Assembly (NCBI RefSeq): GCF_031656915.1
Contig: NZ_CP134227.1
Coordinates: forward strand, 1,240,001 to 1,304,000
Reading direction: 5' to 3'
DNA: 64,000 nucleotides
Origin: Nocardioides marmorisolisilvae
GTDB lineage: Bacteria > Actinomycetota > Actinomycetes > Propionibacteriales > Nocardioidaceae
Made by a program: the position numbers and the translations under genes. Below are positions 16,951 through 26,763 of this stretch, one piece after another. How positions within the stretch are numbered: the first letter of the stretch is position 1; every line of letters starts with the position of its first letter. The notes below the pieces were generated by a model, which was not told the origin of the DNA, ran no database searches, and was given only the letters and a program-made list of their open reading frames with translations.

Positions 16951-18336
16951 TCAGTCCAGGTTGATGGTGTGGCCGGCGCAGGTGAGGTGGCGCAGCCCGT
17001 GTGGGGTCTTCCAGAGGAGCACGCCGGGGAGTAGCTGCTGGTAGGTCCAGCTGGTCAGTGTCTTGGCTCGGTGGTGGTGTCGGCATAGCGCGGCGAGGTT
17101 CTTCGATCTGGTCTGCCCGGGTGGGCCGTGGTCGTCCCAGGCCTCGATGTGGTCCAGGTCGAGGTGTCGGGCCGGGCGGCTGCAGTGGGGTGCGGCGCAG
17201 GTGCGGTCGCGCAGGATGACCTGTTCGCGGTGCAGGCCGGTGGCGAACCGGCTGGTGCTGGTCAGGTCGGCGTTCAGATCGATCACCGGGCGGATCGTGA
17301 TGTGGACATCGCCGGGGATCGTCAGCCAGTCCCGCAGCGTGTCCAGGGTGATCTCCGGATCGCGGTGTCCCTCCAGCCTGACCATGGCGTCCGCGAGGGT
17401 GCCGTCGGTCGAGGTCGGGGTGCCGTGGATCGCGTCGGCGGACAGGTGCGCGTACAGGATCAGATCCCGGCGACCGCGCCTCTGGGCGGCCCGGACATCG
17501 GGCCGAGCCTCGGCGGGCTGGTCCACCGTGTCGGCGCCAGTGCCGGCGCCAGTGCCGGCGCCGGTACCGGTTCCCGTGTCCAGGTCCAGGGCGAGCTGGC
17601 GGCGGGCCAGCTCCCCGGCTGCCAGCGCCCGGCGCTGGTCCAACGGCAGGTCGCTGCCCAGGTCCATCAGGCGTGCGGCGAGCCCGGCGATCGCGGCGTC
17701 CAGGTCCAGCGCGTCGGCCAGGTCCAGCTCGGCCTCGACCCGGCTGGTCCCGGCGAAGGAGACCTGCTGGTGATCGATGTCGAACCGGCGACCGTCCGCC
17801 GCCAGCCGCCGCTGCTCGGCGGCCAGGTCGGGCATGAACCGGCCCACCGCCTCGGCGACCAGCCGCTCCACCGCAGTGGCGCCCATCCGGGCGGCGAACC
17901 CGGCGACCTGAGCATCGACGAACCCCGCGGCCTCGATCGAGAGGGCCTGGGTCTGCTCGGCGATCCGGCGTGCCCGCCACGCCGCCACCTCCCCGCCCTG
18001 CACCCGCGCCCACAACCGCGGGAGCCGGAACGCCAGCTCCACCACATCGGAGACCAGCGACCGGGCCCCGGTCAACGACAACCCCAACCCGGCCGCGAGC
18101 TCGGTGATGGTGAACTCACCGACCCACGGACACCCGACGCCCCCGAGCCGGACCGGGGCCTCACCCCAGGTGGCTGCCCGGTCCGGGTCCTCGGTCACAT
18201 GCAGCTCACACCAAGCCAGCACCCCGGCCAGCTTGGAAGCCTCGGCCGCCTGCACGACCTCCTGGTCCGCCCGGATCCCGGCCAGCACCGCACCCGCAAC
18301 CGACACATCGCCGCGAACGCTGCTCCCCGAGACCAT
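16951..18336 (-). CDS. DUF222 and HNH endonuclease domain protein
   Basis: The 461-residue protein has an N-terminal DUF222 region (about 20-330) and a C-terminal HNH nuclease domain (about 375-430) with Cys pairs and the active-site DHI: DRTCAAPHC, LDLDHIEAWDDHG, NLAALCRHHH. Such proteins are present in many copies in Nocardioides and mycobacteria, often as 13E12-type repeats; their role is unknown. A Thr-Gly-Ala repeat at about 265-282 is encoded by four 12-bp units. Start ATG 18336 lies 6 nt after a TAGAGT box. A second family member starts at 63658. Confidence 0.92.
   Translation of the reverse strand: MVSGSSVRGDVSVAGAVLAGIRADQEVVQAAEASKLAGVLAWCELHVTEDPDRAATWGEAPVRLGGVGCPWVGEFTITELAAGLGLSLTGARSLVSDVVELAFRLPRLWARVQGGEVAAWRARRIAEQTQALSIEAAGFVDAQVAGFAARMGATAVERLVAEAVGRFMPDLAAEQRRLAADGRRFDIDHQQVSFAGTSRVEAELDLADALDLDAAIAGLAARLMDLGSDLPLDQRRALAAGELARRQLALDLDTGTGTGAGTGAGTGADTVDQPAEARPDVRAAQRRGRRDLILYAHLSADAIHGTPTSTDGTLADAMVRLEGHRDPEITLDTLRDWLTIPGDVHITIRPVIDLNADLTSTSRFATGLHREQVILRDRTCAAPHCSRPARHLDLDHIEAWDDHGPPGQTRSKNLAALCRHHHRAKTLTSWTYQQLLPGVLLWKTPHGLRHLTCAGHTINLD
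17533..17580. repeat. 12-bp tandem repeat inside the DUF222-HNH gene
   Basis: Four head-to-tail 12-bp units: two identical GGCGCCAGTGCC followed by two diverged copies. They encode alternating Thr, Gly and Ala in a likely linker, so copy number may vary without shifting the frame. Confidence 0.7.
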
Positions 18337-18342
18337 GAGACG

Positions 18343-18348
18343 ACTCTA
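18343..18348 (-). promoter_or_regulatory. Candidate -10 box for leaderless DUF222-HNH gene
   Basis: TAGAGT on the minus strand, 6 nt upstream of ATG 18336. Confidence 0.4.
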
Positions 18349-18419
18349 GACGCGACCACGGACAGTATCGATCGAGCCGAATCCCCTTACCCACAAGGCG
18401 AATCCGCCAGCCGCAACGC

Positions 18420-19715
18420 TCAGCCCACCCAGTCGTGGCGCAGCGGGTAGCCACTGCCCCCGCGGTCGTCGGTCCTGGTCGCCAGCACCTGGTGGAGCTG
18501 GATCTCGTTGGTCTCGAAGCCCATCCGCGACCCGGCCATGTAGAGACCCCACACCCGCGCGGTGGCCTCACCGACCTCGGCGACGCACTCGTCCCAGTGA
18601 GCCACCAGGTTGCGGTTCCAGCCGGCGAGCGTGCGGGCGTAGTGCGGCCGGAGGTTCTCCTCGTGCTGCACCTCGAGGCCGGCGTCCTGCGCCTCGGTGA
18701 TGATGCGGCCCGAGCCGGTGAGCTCGCCGTCGGGGAAGACGTAGCGGTCGATGAACGCGCCCGTGTGCGTCTTCTGGTTGTGTGGGCGGGTGATGCAGTG
18801 GTTGAGCAGCCGGCCATGCGGCCTGAGCTTGCTGCGCAGGAAGCCGAAGTACGCCGGGTAGTTGCCCACGCCGATGTGCTCGGTCAGGCCGATCGAGCTC
18901 ACCGCGTCGAAGCCGCTCTCGACGACCTCGCGGTAGTCCATGTGCCGCACCTCGGCACGGTCGTCCAGGCGCAGCTCCTTGATCCGCTCCTGGCCCCAGG
19001 ATGCCTGCTCAGCCGAGAGGGTGACGCCGAGCGCGGTCACGCCGTAGTGCTGGACGGCGTGCCTGACCATGCCGCCCCAGCCGCAGCCGACGTCGAGGAG
19101 CCGCATCCCTGGGCGCAGGCCGAGCTTGCGGCAGACCAGGTCGTACTTGGCGAACTGCGCGTCGTCGAGAGTCGTCTCCTCGGTCGGGAACAGCGCACAG
19201 GTGTAGGTCATGGATGGGCCCAGCACCATCTCGTAGAACCGGTTCGACACGTCGTAGTGGTGGTGGATCACCTCGGCGTCGCGCTCCGGGGAGTGCAGCA
19301 TGCCCTCCATCACCCGCCGCCACCGAGGCAGATGCTCCTGCGGAGGGACGGGTGGCGGCTTGAGCCGGCTCAGCCCCACGGCGCGGAGCAGCGCGACCGC
19401 CTCAGCGGGCGAGGGCCTGCGGAACTTCAGGCCGTGCTGGTTCCCCTTGACGAGCATCAGCGCCTCGAAGGGGTCGCCCGGGTGCGCGCCGACCAGGTGC
19501 AGGTCCCCCTGGACGTAGGCGCGGGCGAGGCCCAGGTCGCCGGGCGCACTGACCAGGTAGGACAGCCCCCGCTCGTTGCGCAGGTCGATCCCGAAGGGTG
19601 CGTCCGCGGGTCCGGCGCTGCTGCCGTCGTACGCGGTGAACCGGAACGGCAGCTCGCCGGCGAGCAGGGTGCTGAACGCCTCGGCCAGGTTCATCGTCGA
19701 AGTGCGCTGGGTCAT
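18420..19715 (-). CDS. bfaB: CFA-type SAM methyltransferase, likely 10-methyl fatty acid synthesis
   Basis: The 431-residue protein belongs to the cyclopropane-fatty-acyl-phospholipid synthase family. It has the SAM site LLDVGCGWGGM (about residues 206-216), the family Glu in TEHIGVGNY (about 270) and HCITRPHN (about 303), with a long N-terminal lipid-binding region. It overlaps the upstream FAD oxidoreductase by ATGA. That pairing is known (BfaB/TmsB with BfaA/TmsA) to make 10-methylene and then 10-methyl branched acids such as tuberculostearic acid from oleoyl phospholipid. A plain cyclopropane synthase is the alternative. Confidence 0.85.
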   Translation of the reverse strand: MTQRTSTMNLAEAFSTLLAGELPFRFTAYDGSSAGPADAPFGIDLRNERGLSYLVSAPGDLGLARAYVQGDLHLVGAHPGDPFEALMLVKGNQHGLKFRRPSPAEAVALLRAVGLSRLKPPPVPPQEHLPRWRRVMEGMLHSPERDAEVIHHHYDVSNRFYEMVLGPSMTYTCALFPTEETTLDDAQFAKYDLVCRKLGLRPGMRLLDVGCGWGGMVRHAVQHYGVTALGVTLSAEQASWGQERIKELRLDDRAEVRHMDYREVVESGFDAVSSIGLTEHIGVGNYPAYFGFLRSKLRPHGRLLNHCITRPHNQKTHTGAFIDRYVFPDGELTGSGRIITEAQDAGLEVQHEENLRPHYARTLAGWNRNLVAHWDECVAEVGEATARVWGLYMAGSRMGFETNEIQLHQVLATRTDDRGGSGYPLRHDWVG

Positions 19716-21076
19716 CGTCGTCGTACCGCCTTGTCGTAGAGGGTGATCAGCCGGTCCTCGGGGTCGTAGCGCTTCTTGACCGCAGCGAGGTGGGCGCCGT
19801 TGTAGAGCGCGTCGAAGGTGTGGGCGTCATAGAACGCCTCGGAGTAGAGCGACTTGTGGCCGTCGAGGTCGTGGACCTTCGCCTCGATGGCTCGGTTGGT
19901 CGGCGCCTCGGCGGCCGAGGGCCCGACGTGCACGGTCCCCCAGAATCCGGCGTTGACGTAGGTCTCGTCCGGCCGCAGAGGGTACGACGGCCACGGGTCC
20001 CTGGCCACCAGCGGGCACAGCCACACCGGACGCATGCCCACCTCCGCGTCGAACCAGTCCAGGAACTCCCGGAGCCGGCCGACCGGCACCTCGACGTCCT
20101 GGATCACCCGCTCACGCTGCGGCCGGCCCGCGCGCCGGTCGAGTCGGTCGGCGATGCCGAACCTGGTGTCGAGGCCGACGAGCCGGTGGTAGACATCGGA
20201 GCGCTTGAACCGGCGCGGCCACAGCCGCCGCACGGTGGGGTTCTGCAGACCGAACGCACCCGAGCACCAGAACCAGTCCGTGTCCCAACGCCACAGGTAG
20301 TCCTCCATGGTGAGCAGGTCGGTCGGCCGCTGCTGGATCGAGCGGAAGTAGATCTGCTGGCCGGTGTAGTCGCTGGTGGCTCCGCCGGCGTCGGTGAAGG
20401 TGGCCACGGTGAGGTAGTACTCCCCGGGCGCGAACGCGACTCCGTCGAGGCCGTCGACGCGCTGCCCGTCCCAGCTCCTGGTCGCCACGATCTCCGTGAT
20501 CGCGTCGGCCAGCCGGGTGGCGTCGTCGAAGGCGACGTGGCGCAGCGCGACGTACGCCGGCACCGGCTCCAGCTCGATCCGCAGCCGGGTGGCGTACCCG
20601 AGCGAGCCGTAGGAGTTGGGGAAGGTCCAGAAGAGGTCGCTGTGCTCGTTGGCGCGGGTGCAGGTCACCACCTCGCCGGCGCCGGTGAAGACGTCCATCT
20701 CCAGCACCGACTCGTGCGGCAGCCCGCTGCGGAAGCTGGTTGCCTCGATGCCGAGCCCGGTGACCGCGCCCCCGAGGGTGATGGTGCGCAGCTGCGGGAC
20801 CACCTTGGGGATCATCCCGTGCGCCAGGGTCACGTCGACCAGGTCCTCGTAGGTGCACATCCCCTGCACGTCGGCGGTGCGTGCCTGTGGGTCGATCGCG
20901 ATCACGCCGTCGAGGCCGCTCACGTCCAACCCGGCGTTGCCCGCGGACTCTCGAGGACGGAAGAGGTTGGAGGTCTTCTTCCGCAGCCGCACCGGTGCGC
21001 CCGCGGGGACCTCGGCGTACGAGTCCTGCAGCCGTCGCACGGCGACGAGATGCTGATCCGGTCCCCTCAAACCCAT
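19712..21076 (-). CDS. bfaA: FAD-binding oxidoreductase, likely 10-methylene-acyl reductase
   Basis: The 454-residue protein has a FAD_binding_4 domain (about 15-190), with TADVQGMCTYEDLV and PQLRTITLGGAVTGLGIEATS typical of the DHCR24-like group, and a C-terminal substrate domain. It probably reduces the 10-methylene intermediate made by the overlapping methyltransferase. Start ATG 21076 is chosen because a TAGGCT box lies exactly 6 nt upstream; a GTG 6 bases earlier would abut that box. No TmsC homologue is seen. Confidence 0.85.
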   Translation of the reverse strand: MGLRGPDQHLVAVRRLQDSYAEVPAGAPVRLRKKTSNLFRPRESAGNAGLDVSGLDGVIAIDPQARTADVQGMCTYEDLVDVTLAHGMIPKVVPQLRTITLGGAVTGLGIEATSFRSGLPHESVLEMDVFTGAGEVVTCTRANEHSDLFWTFPNSYGSLGYATRLRIELEPVPAYVALRHVAFDDATRLADAITEIVATRSWDGQRVDGLDGVAFAPGEYYLTVATFTDAGGATSDYTGQQIYFRSIQQRPTDLLTMEDYLWRWDTDWFWCSGAFGLQNPTVRRLWPRRFKRSDVYHRLVGLDTRFGIADRLDRRAGRPQRERVIQDVEVPVGRLREFLDWFDAEVGMRPVWLCPLVARDPWPSYPLRPDETYVNAGFWGTVHVGPSAAEAPTNRAIEAKVHDLDGHKSLYSEAFYDAHTFDALYNGAHLAAVKKRYDPEDRLITLYDKAVRRR

Positions 21077-21082
21077 GGGCAC

Positions 21083-21088
21083 AGCCTA
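21083..21088 (-). promoter_or_regulatory. Candidate -10 box for leaderless bfaA-bfaB operon
   Basis: TAGGCT on the minus strand, 6 nt before ATG 21076. Confidence 0.45.
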
Positions 21089-21170
21089 GACAAACCTTTG
21101 CAGGCAACAACCAGTCGGGGTCCACCGCGAGACACGGGATCCACCCTAGCCACTCCCGGCCGTAGGGGCG

Positions 21171-21509
21171 TCAGCTGATCAGCGTCGACTTCAGTGCCCC
21201 GCTGGGGTCGCCTGCATGCACAGGCACCCCCGCACCGGCGAAGTCGCGGAGCGCGGCCAGGTCCTCGGCGGCGGGATCGTCCGCGCCGAGCACCACCACC
21301 GCCTCGGCTCCCTTAGCGCCACTGGCGACAGCCATCGCAATGCAGACCCCGACCGCTGAGACCTGCAACGACGGCAGCTCCACGGTCGCGCCCGCGTAGG
21401 TCCGCCCGTCGAGGTCGCGCAACGCGGCGCCGTGGGCGGCGCCAGTGCGGGCGCGGGTGGCCCGGGCCAGTACGACGAGCTTGTGGTCCTCGGCGCTCAG
21501 ATCGCTCAT
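21171..21509 (-). CDS. Cytidine-deaminase-fold protein lacking zinc ligands
   Basis: The 112-residue protein aligns by eye with short cytidine deaminases: a TYAGATVELPSLQVSAVGVCIAMA stretch corresponds to the family's tGaNVENaSyg...CAER segment. The zinc-binding CAE is replaced (VGV) and the second PCGxC motif is absent, so it should not deaminate cytidine by the known mechanism. It sits just after corC, overlapping it by 4 bases (ATGA), in the position cdd often occupies in actinobacteria. It may be a pseudoenzyme with a structural or binding role. Not frameshifted. Confidence 0.7.
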   Translation of the reverse strand: MSDLSAEDHKLVVLARATRARTGAAHGAALRDLDGRTYAGATVELPSLQVSAVGVCIAMAVASGAKGAEAVVVLGADDPAAEDLAALRDFAGAGVPVHAGDPSGALKSTLIS

Positions 21510-22867
21510 GCGGGCGAGTCTAGGGAGGTCCGGTCGGGCAGCGTGCCGGTGTGGCCGGCGTGGTCGGCGTGGTCGGCGTGGTCGGACCTGCTGGTCGGCA
21601 ACGGTGTGATCAGCACGGTGCCGATCCGCTTGCGACGCCCGGTGGTGCCCTCCGCCTCGAAGATCAGGCCGCCCACCTCGACGACCGATCCGGGGATCGG
21701 AACCTTCCCGAGGTGCTTGGCCATCAGGCCGCCCACCGAGTCGACGTCCTCGACGGTCTCCTCGTCCAGGGTGATCCCGACGACCTCGTCGAGATCGTCG
21801 ACCGGGAAGCGCGACGAGACTCGGGTGGAGCCGTCGGGGAGCGACTCCACCGGCACCTCGTCGGGGTCGAACTCGTCGGTGATCTCGCCGACGATCTCCT
21901 CCAGGACGTCCTCGATGGTGACCAGCCCCGCGGTGCCGCCGTACTCGTCGACCACGACGGCGATGTGCCGGCGCGCGGCCTGCATCTCGCGGAGCAGGTC
22001 GTCGACCGGCTTGGAGTCCGGCACATGCAGCACCGGCCGCATCAGTGTGTCGACGTGCTCGGTGCTCTGGGCGTCCTGACGGTCGAAGACGCGTCGGGAG
22101 ATGTCCTTGAGGTAGGCGAAGCCGACGATGTCGTCGAGGTCCTCCCCCACCACCGGCACCCGGGAGTACCCGGTGCGCAGGAACAGCGACATCGCCTGGC
22201 GCAGGGTCTTGTGCCGCTCGATGTAGACCACGTCCGTGCGCGGCACCATCACCTCGCGCACGCTGGTGTCGCCGAGCTCGAAGACGGAGTGGATCATCTC
22301 CCGCTCCCCCGACTCGATGACGCTGGAGGCCTCGGCGAGGTCGACCATCTCGCGCAACTCCGCCTCGGAGGCGAACGGACCGGCGGAGAACCCCCTCCCC
22401 GGCGTCAGCGCGTTGCCGAGCAGGATCAGCAGCCGAGGCACCGGACCGAGCACCCGGGACAGGAGCAACATCGGCCCCGCGGCAACCAGGGCGATCCGCT
22501 CCGAGTGCTGCCGGCCGAGGGTGCGCGGGCCGACCCCCACCGCGACGAACGAGATCACCACCATCACCGCGACCGCCACCACGATCGCGGTTGCGCTCCG
22601 GCCGTAGCTCCCGGTGATCATCAGGGTGATCACCACCACCGCCGCGGTTTCGCAGAGGCTGCGCGCGAACAGGACGGTGTTGAGCACGGGCGCCGGGTCG
22701 TCGAGCACGTCGAGCAACCGCCGCGCCCCGGGCCTGCGGTCATGGGTGAGCTCCTCGGCGCGGGCGCGCGAGAACGAGGCGAGTGCCGCGTCGGCGCTGC
22801 TCAGCACGCCGGCGAGTACGACGAGTCCGATGACCAGGATCAGCAGGCCCGGACTGTCTGCCCTCAT
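21506..22867 (-). CDS. CorC/HlyC-family CBS-domain membrane protein
   Basis: The 453-residue protein has an N-terminal DUF21 membrane domain (about four helices, residues 1-140), two CBS domains (about 205-330; [19 protein letters not shown]) and a C-terminal CorC_HlyC domain (about 350-430). The family is linked to Mg/Co efflux or resistance and sits with ybeY and era in many bacteria. Start ATG 22867 overlaps the ybeY stop by ATGA. The tail has a His/Asp/Ala repeat ([11 protein letters not shown]) encoded by 9-bp tandem repeats, not usual for the family. Confidence 0.92.
   Translation of the reverse strand: MRADSPGLLILVIGLVVLAGVLSSADAALASFSRARAEELTHDRRPGARRLLDVLDDPAPVLNTVLFARSLCETAAVVVITLMITGSYGRSATAIVVAVAVMVVISFVAVGVGPRTLGRQHSERIALVAAGPMLLLSRVLGPVPRLLILLGNALTPGRGFSAGPFASEAELREMVDLAEASSVIESGEREMIHSVFELGDTSVREVMVPRTDVVYIERHKTLRQAMSLFLRTGYSRVPVVGEDLDDIVGFAYLKDISRRVFDRQDAQSTEHVDTLMRPVLHVPDSKPVDDLLREMQAARRHIAVVVDEYGGTAGLVTIEDVLEEIVGEITDEFDPDEVPVESLPDGSTRVSSRFPVDDLDEVVGITLDEETVEDVDSVGGLMAKHLGKVPIPGSVVEVGGLIFEAEGTTGRRKRIGTVLITPLPTSRSDHADHADHAGHTGTLPDRTSLDSPA
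21551..21586. repeat. 9-bp tandem repeat in the corC 3' end
   Basis: Four 9-bp units of GTGGTCGGC with single-base variants. On the coding strand they give the (Asp-His-Ala)n tail of the CorC-like protein. Confidence 0.75.
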
Positions 22868-23331
22868 TTCTCGGGGCCTCCCGACGACCCCTGCCACTCC
22901 CCGAGCAGCCGGGCCTGGAGGCCGAACATCTCCTTGTGCTCCTCAGGCTCGGCGTGGTCGTAGCCCAGCAGGTGCAAGATGCCGTGCACGGTGAGCAGGT
23001 CGAGCTCGTCGGTCGTGGAGTGCCCCGCGGTCTCCGCCTGCCGCTCGGCCACGACCGGGCAGAGCACCAAGTCGCCGAGCACGCCCTCCTCGGGCTCCTC
23101 GTTGACCTTGCCCGGGCGCAGCTCGTCCATCGGGAAGGCCAGCACGTCCGTCGGGCCCTCCTTGTCCATCCACTTCGCGTTGAGCTCGGCGATGGTCTCC
23201 TCGTCGACGGCCGTCACGCAGAGCTCGGCGAGCGGATGCACGCGCATCCGGTCCATGACGAAGCGAGCCAGCCGCTGCGTCCGGCGGGCGTCGATGGTCA
23301 CCCCCGACTCGTTGAGCACCTCGACGGTCAT
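22864..23331 (-). CDS. ybeY: Endoribonuclease YbeY
   Basis: The 155-residue zinc metalloprotein matures 16S rRNA 3' ends and takes part in ribosome quality control. The zinc motif H3xH5xH is visible as [11 protein letters not shown] (about residues 120-130). The start at 23331 (MTVEVLNE) is 7 bases after the phoH stop and gives the normal N-terminus; a start at 23355 would overlap phoH. It is coupled to corC downstream by ATGA. The cluster phoH-ybeY-corC-era is widely conserved. Confidence 0.95.
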   Translation of the reverse strand: MTVEVLNESGVTIDARRTQRLARFVMDRMRVHPLAELCVTAVDEETIAELNAKWMDKEGPTDVLAFPMDELRPGKVNEEPEEGVLGDLVLCPVVAERQAETAGHSTTDELDLLTVHGILHLLGYDHAEPEEHKEMFGLQARLLGEWQGSSGGPEK

Positions 23332-23338
23332 CGCGCGC

Positions 23339-24370
<1,032 letters not shown>

Positions 24371-24558
24371 GGATGCCCCGTCGGGGGCGGCCCTTCTGGT
24401 AGCCGGTGGTGATGCCATGCTACCCAGCGCAGTCGATCGGGCTCCATCCGTTTGACCTCCGGCCGATCCTGCCGCCGGGTTTCGTGCGTCAACCCCCACG
24501 CTGCCTCGCGCGTGGAAGTAGCGTGACGTCCATCGTGCGCAGCCGACCGGCCCAGGGG

Positions 24559-25092
24559 GTGACCGTGGTGGTGACCGAGCCTCCGGCCGACCCGGTCGAT
24601 GTCGCGCTCGTCGGGCTCTACGACCGGCACTACGCGACGCTCGTCCGGGTCGCGGTGCTGCTGGTTCGCGACCGCGAGACCGCGGAGGACGTCGTGCAGG
24701 ACGCCTTCGTTGACATGTGCCGGCGATGGCCACGGCTGCGGGATCGCGAGGCTGCCGCGGGCTACTTGCGCACGGCCGTCGTGAACCGCTCCCGCTCGGT
24801 GCTGCGACACCGCAAGGTGGTCGACCGGCAGCGTCCCGAGCGCACCGACACGGCACCGGGGGCCGACGAGTCGGTCCTGAGTCGTTCGACGCGCACCGCG
24901 GTCCTCGACGCGCTCGCCGCACTGCCGCGCCGCCAGCGCGAGGTCCTGGTGCTGCGCTACTACCTCGACCTGTCCGAGTCCGAGATCGCCCAGACCCTCG
25001 GGATCTCCCGGGGCTCGGTGAAGACCCACGCCTCCCGTGCCGCCTCGGCACTGCGCGAGGCCCTGGAGCCCGACGGAGGGAGCCTGCGATGA
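24559..25092 (+). CDS. ECF-type RNA polymerase sigma factor (SigE-like)
   Basis: The roughly 177-residue protein has a sigma region 2 (LYDRHYATLVRVAVLLVRDRETAEDVVQDAFVDM in pieces at about residues 15-48) and region 4 HTH (LPRRQREVLVLRYYLDLSESEIAQTLGISRGSVKTH, about 120-155). It lacks regions 1 and 3, as for ECF sigmas. The start is uncertain: GTG codons at 24535, 24559, 24568 and 24571 are possible; a TAGCGT box at 24519-24524 would suit a near-leaderless start at 24535. It overlaps the next gene by ATGA, so the downstream membrane protein may regulate it. Confidence 0.85.
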   Translation: MTVVVTEPPADPVDVALVGLYDRHYATLVRVAVLLVRDRETAEDVVQDAFVDMCRRWPRLRDREAAAGYLRTAVVNRSRSVLRHRKVVDRQRPERTDTAPGADESVLSRSTRTAVLDALAALPRRQREVLVLRYYLDLSESEIAQTLGISRGSVKTHASRAASALREALEPDGGSLR

Positions 25093-26045
25093 ACGACCAC
25101 GAGGGCCGGATGCGGGAACGCCTGCACGACGCGGTCTCCGACGTACGGCCGGAGCGCGGGGTGGACGAGATCCGGGCGCGCCTGGAGGATCGGCGCGTCG
25201 CCGAGCCGCGGCACTGGTTCGCCGGTACGGCGGCCGCGGTCGCCGCCATCGTGCTCGTCACCGGCGGCGTCGCGTGGATCAACCACCACGGCAAGGCGCC
25301 ACGGATCGCCTCGTCGACGACCGGCCACTCCGCCGCGGTGGTGGCCTACTACCTCGGCGCCACGGCGAACGGCTCCCGGCTGTTCTCCGAGCACCACACG
25401 GTCAAGAACGTGCGGGGCAGCGACCTCGAGGCCGCGGTGAACGAGACCCTCAGTGGCCTACCCGACGATCCCGACTACCACACCGGCTTCCCCCGCGGCA
25501 CCAGTGCCTCGGTGAGTCAGGACGGCAACGGCGTCGAGGTCGACTTCGACGACTCGGCCGTCGCGGATGCCCGACCGACCCTCGGGTCGACCGCGCGCGA
25601 GGCCATCCAGGCAGTCGTGTGGACCGTCGACGACACCGTCTCCCGGCCCGTGGCCGTGCGGTTCATGATCAAGGGCCAGCCTGCGTCCCGGCTCCTCGGG
25701 GAGCCGCTGGACGGATCGGTCCGCGAGGGCTCCGCCGACTCGGTGCTCTCACCGGTCTCGGTCACCCTGCCCGAGGGCGCCCAGCTCAGCGGGGGCAGCG
25801 TCAACGTGATCACCGGCCACGCCGCGGCGTTCGAGGGCAATGTGGTCTGGGAGCTGCGACAGGGCGAGCAGGTGGTCAAGTCCGGCTTCACCACCGCCAA
25901 CGAGTGCTGCACGCTGTCGCCCTATGCGTTCGAGCTGAAGGCGCCTCCCGGCAACTACACGCTCGTGGTGCACGACACCGACCCGTCGGGCAAGGGGCAC
26001 CACGTGACGTCGGACAGCAAGGACATCGTGATCCTGCCCCGCTGA
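25089..26045 (+). CDS. Membrane-anchored GerMN / Gmad2 domain protein
   Basis: The 318-residue protein has a short cytoplasmic N-terminus (about 44 residues), one membrane helix (WFAGTAAAVAAIVLVTGGVAWI, about 42-63), then an extracytoplasmic GerMN-like domain (about 80-200) and an Ig-like Gmad2 domain (about 215-310, ending in HDTDPSGKGHHV). Those domains were first described in spore-germination proteins, but occur widely in non-spore formers. Its start overlaps the ECF sigma gene by ATGA. The cytoplasmic tail could bind the sigma factor, making it an anti-sigma candidate; this is inference, since no ZAS zinc motif is visible. Confidence 0.82.
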   Translation: MNDHEGRMRERLHDAVSDVRPERGVDEIRARLEDRRVAEPRHWFAGTAAAVAAIVLVTGGVAWINHHGKAPRIASSTTGHSAAVVAYYLGATANGSRLFSEHHTVKNVRGSDLEAAVNETLSGLPDDPDYHTGFPRGTSASVSQDGNGVEVDFDDSAVADARPTLGSTAREAIQAVVWTVDDTVSRPVAVRFMIKGQPASRLLGEPLDGSVREGSADSVLSPVSVTLPEGAQLSGGSVNVITGHAAAFEGNVVWELRQGEQVVKSGFTTANECCTLSPYAFELKAPPGNYTLVVHDTDPSGKGHHVTSDSKDIVILPR

Positions 26046-26067
26046 GTCGGTCCGGATCGGGTCGCGG

Positions 26068-26658
26068 TCAGGACGCCGACGCGCCAGCCCGTCCGCTGTC
26101 CGCGATCGCGGGGGTCGCGGCCCGGCTGAGCAGGACCTGGCCGATCGCGATGCCGATCGCCGGCCCGACCACGAACGCGAGAATCGCGCCGATCGCGCCG
26201 GGCTGGTCGACCATCAGCCACAGGAACGCGAACGCGGCGCCGGTGCTGCCCCAACCAGCGGTGTGCAACACCGGATCGCGGGTGAGCTCCGCCAGCTCGG
26301 CGGGGACCTCGCCGTCCAGCGCGGTGCCGGCCACCCGGCCGATCGCGGCCAGCCTGCGTCCCTGGACCACGTTGCCCACCACCGCCAATGCCAGGGTGAC
26401 GACGATCGCGAGCACGACCCATGCGTCGCCGAAGCCGATCCAGCTCATCCTCGCGACCATCCAGAGGCCGGTGCCGGCGATGAGCAGGGTCGCCACGGGA
26501 GCGATCCGCTCGATGGCGGGTCCGGCGTACAGCGCGGCCCGCAGTTGCCCGACCGACGTCGCGCGCGGTGCGCCGTACAGCGCCACCAGCTCTATCGAGA
26601 TCATCACGAACAGCAACGCCACCCCGAAGAGATGTGCCGTCAACAACGACGTGTCCAC
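26068..26658 (-). CDS. DUF2269-like integral membrane protein
   Basis: The 196-residue protein has four or five hydrophobic helices (starting at residues about 5, 55, 80, 140 and 160). It resembles the DUF2269 group of predicted membrane proteins, a weak call based on length and helix layout. The start is GTG 26658 with a GAGGAG ribosome site. It ends convergently with the GerMN gene, 22 bases apart. Function unknown. Confidence 0.65.
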   Translation of the reverse strand: MDTSLLTAHLFGVALLFVMISIELVALYGAPRATSVGQLRAALYAGPAIERIAPVATLLIAGTGLWMVARMSWIGFGDAWVVLAIVVTLALAVVGNVVQGRRLAAIGRVAGTALDGEVPAELAELTRDPVLHTAGWGSTGAAFAFLWLMVDQPGAIGAILAFVVGPAIGIAIGQVLLSRAATPAIADSGRAGASAS

Positions 26659-26763
26659 GTTGGCTCCTCACCGGTCGTCCGGTCCCGGATCGTGGACGAT
26701 CGCCCGTTCAGCTGCAGTCCGTCCACGCTACCGCCGCGCAAGGCCCGGCGAGGCGAAACCGAC

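Noticed and set aside
17533-17580. Regularly spaced repeats resembling a CRISPR array
   Set aside because: Units are 12 bp, directly adjacent without spacers, and in frame inside a coding sequence.
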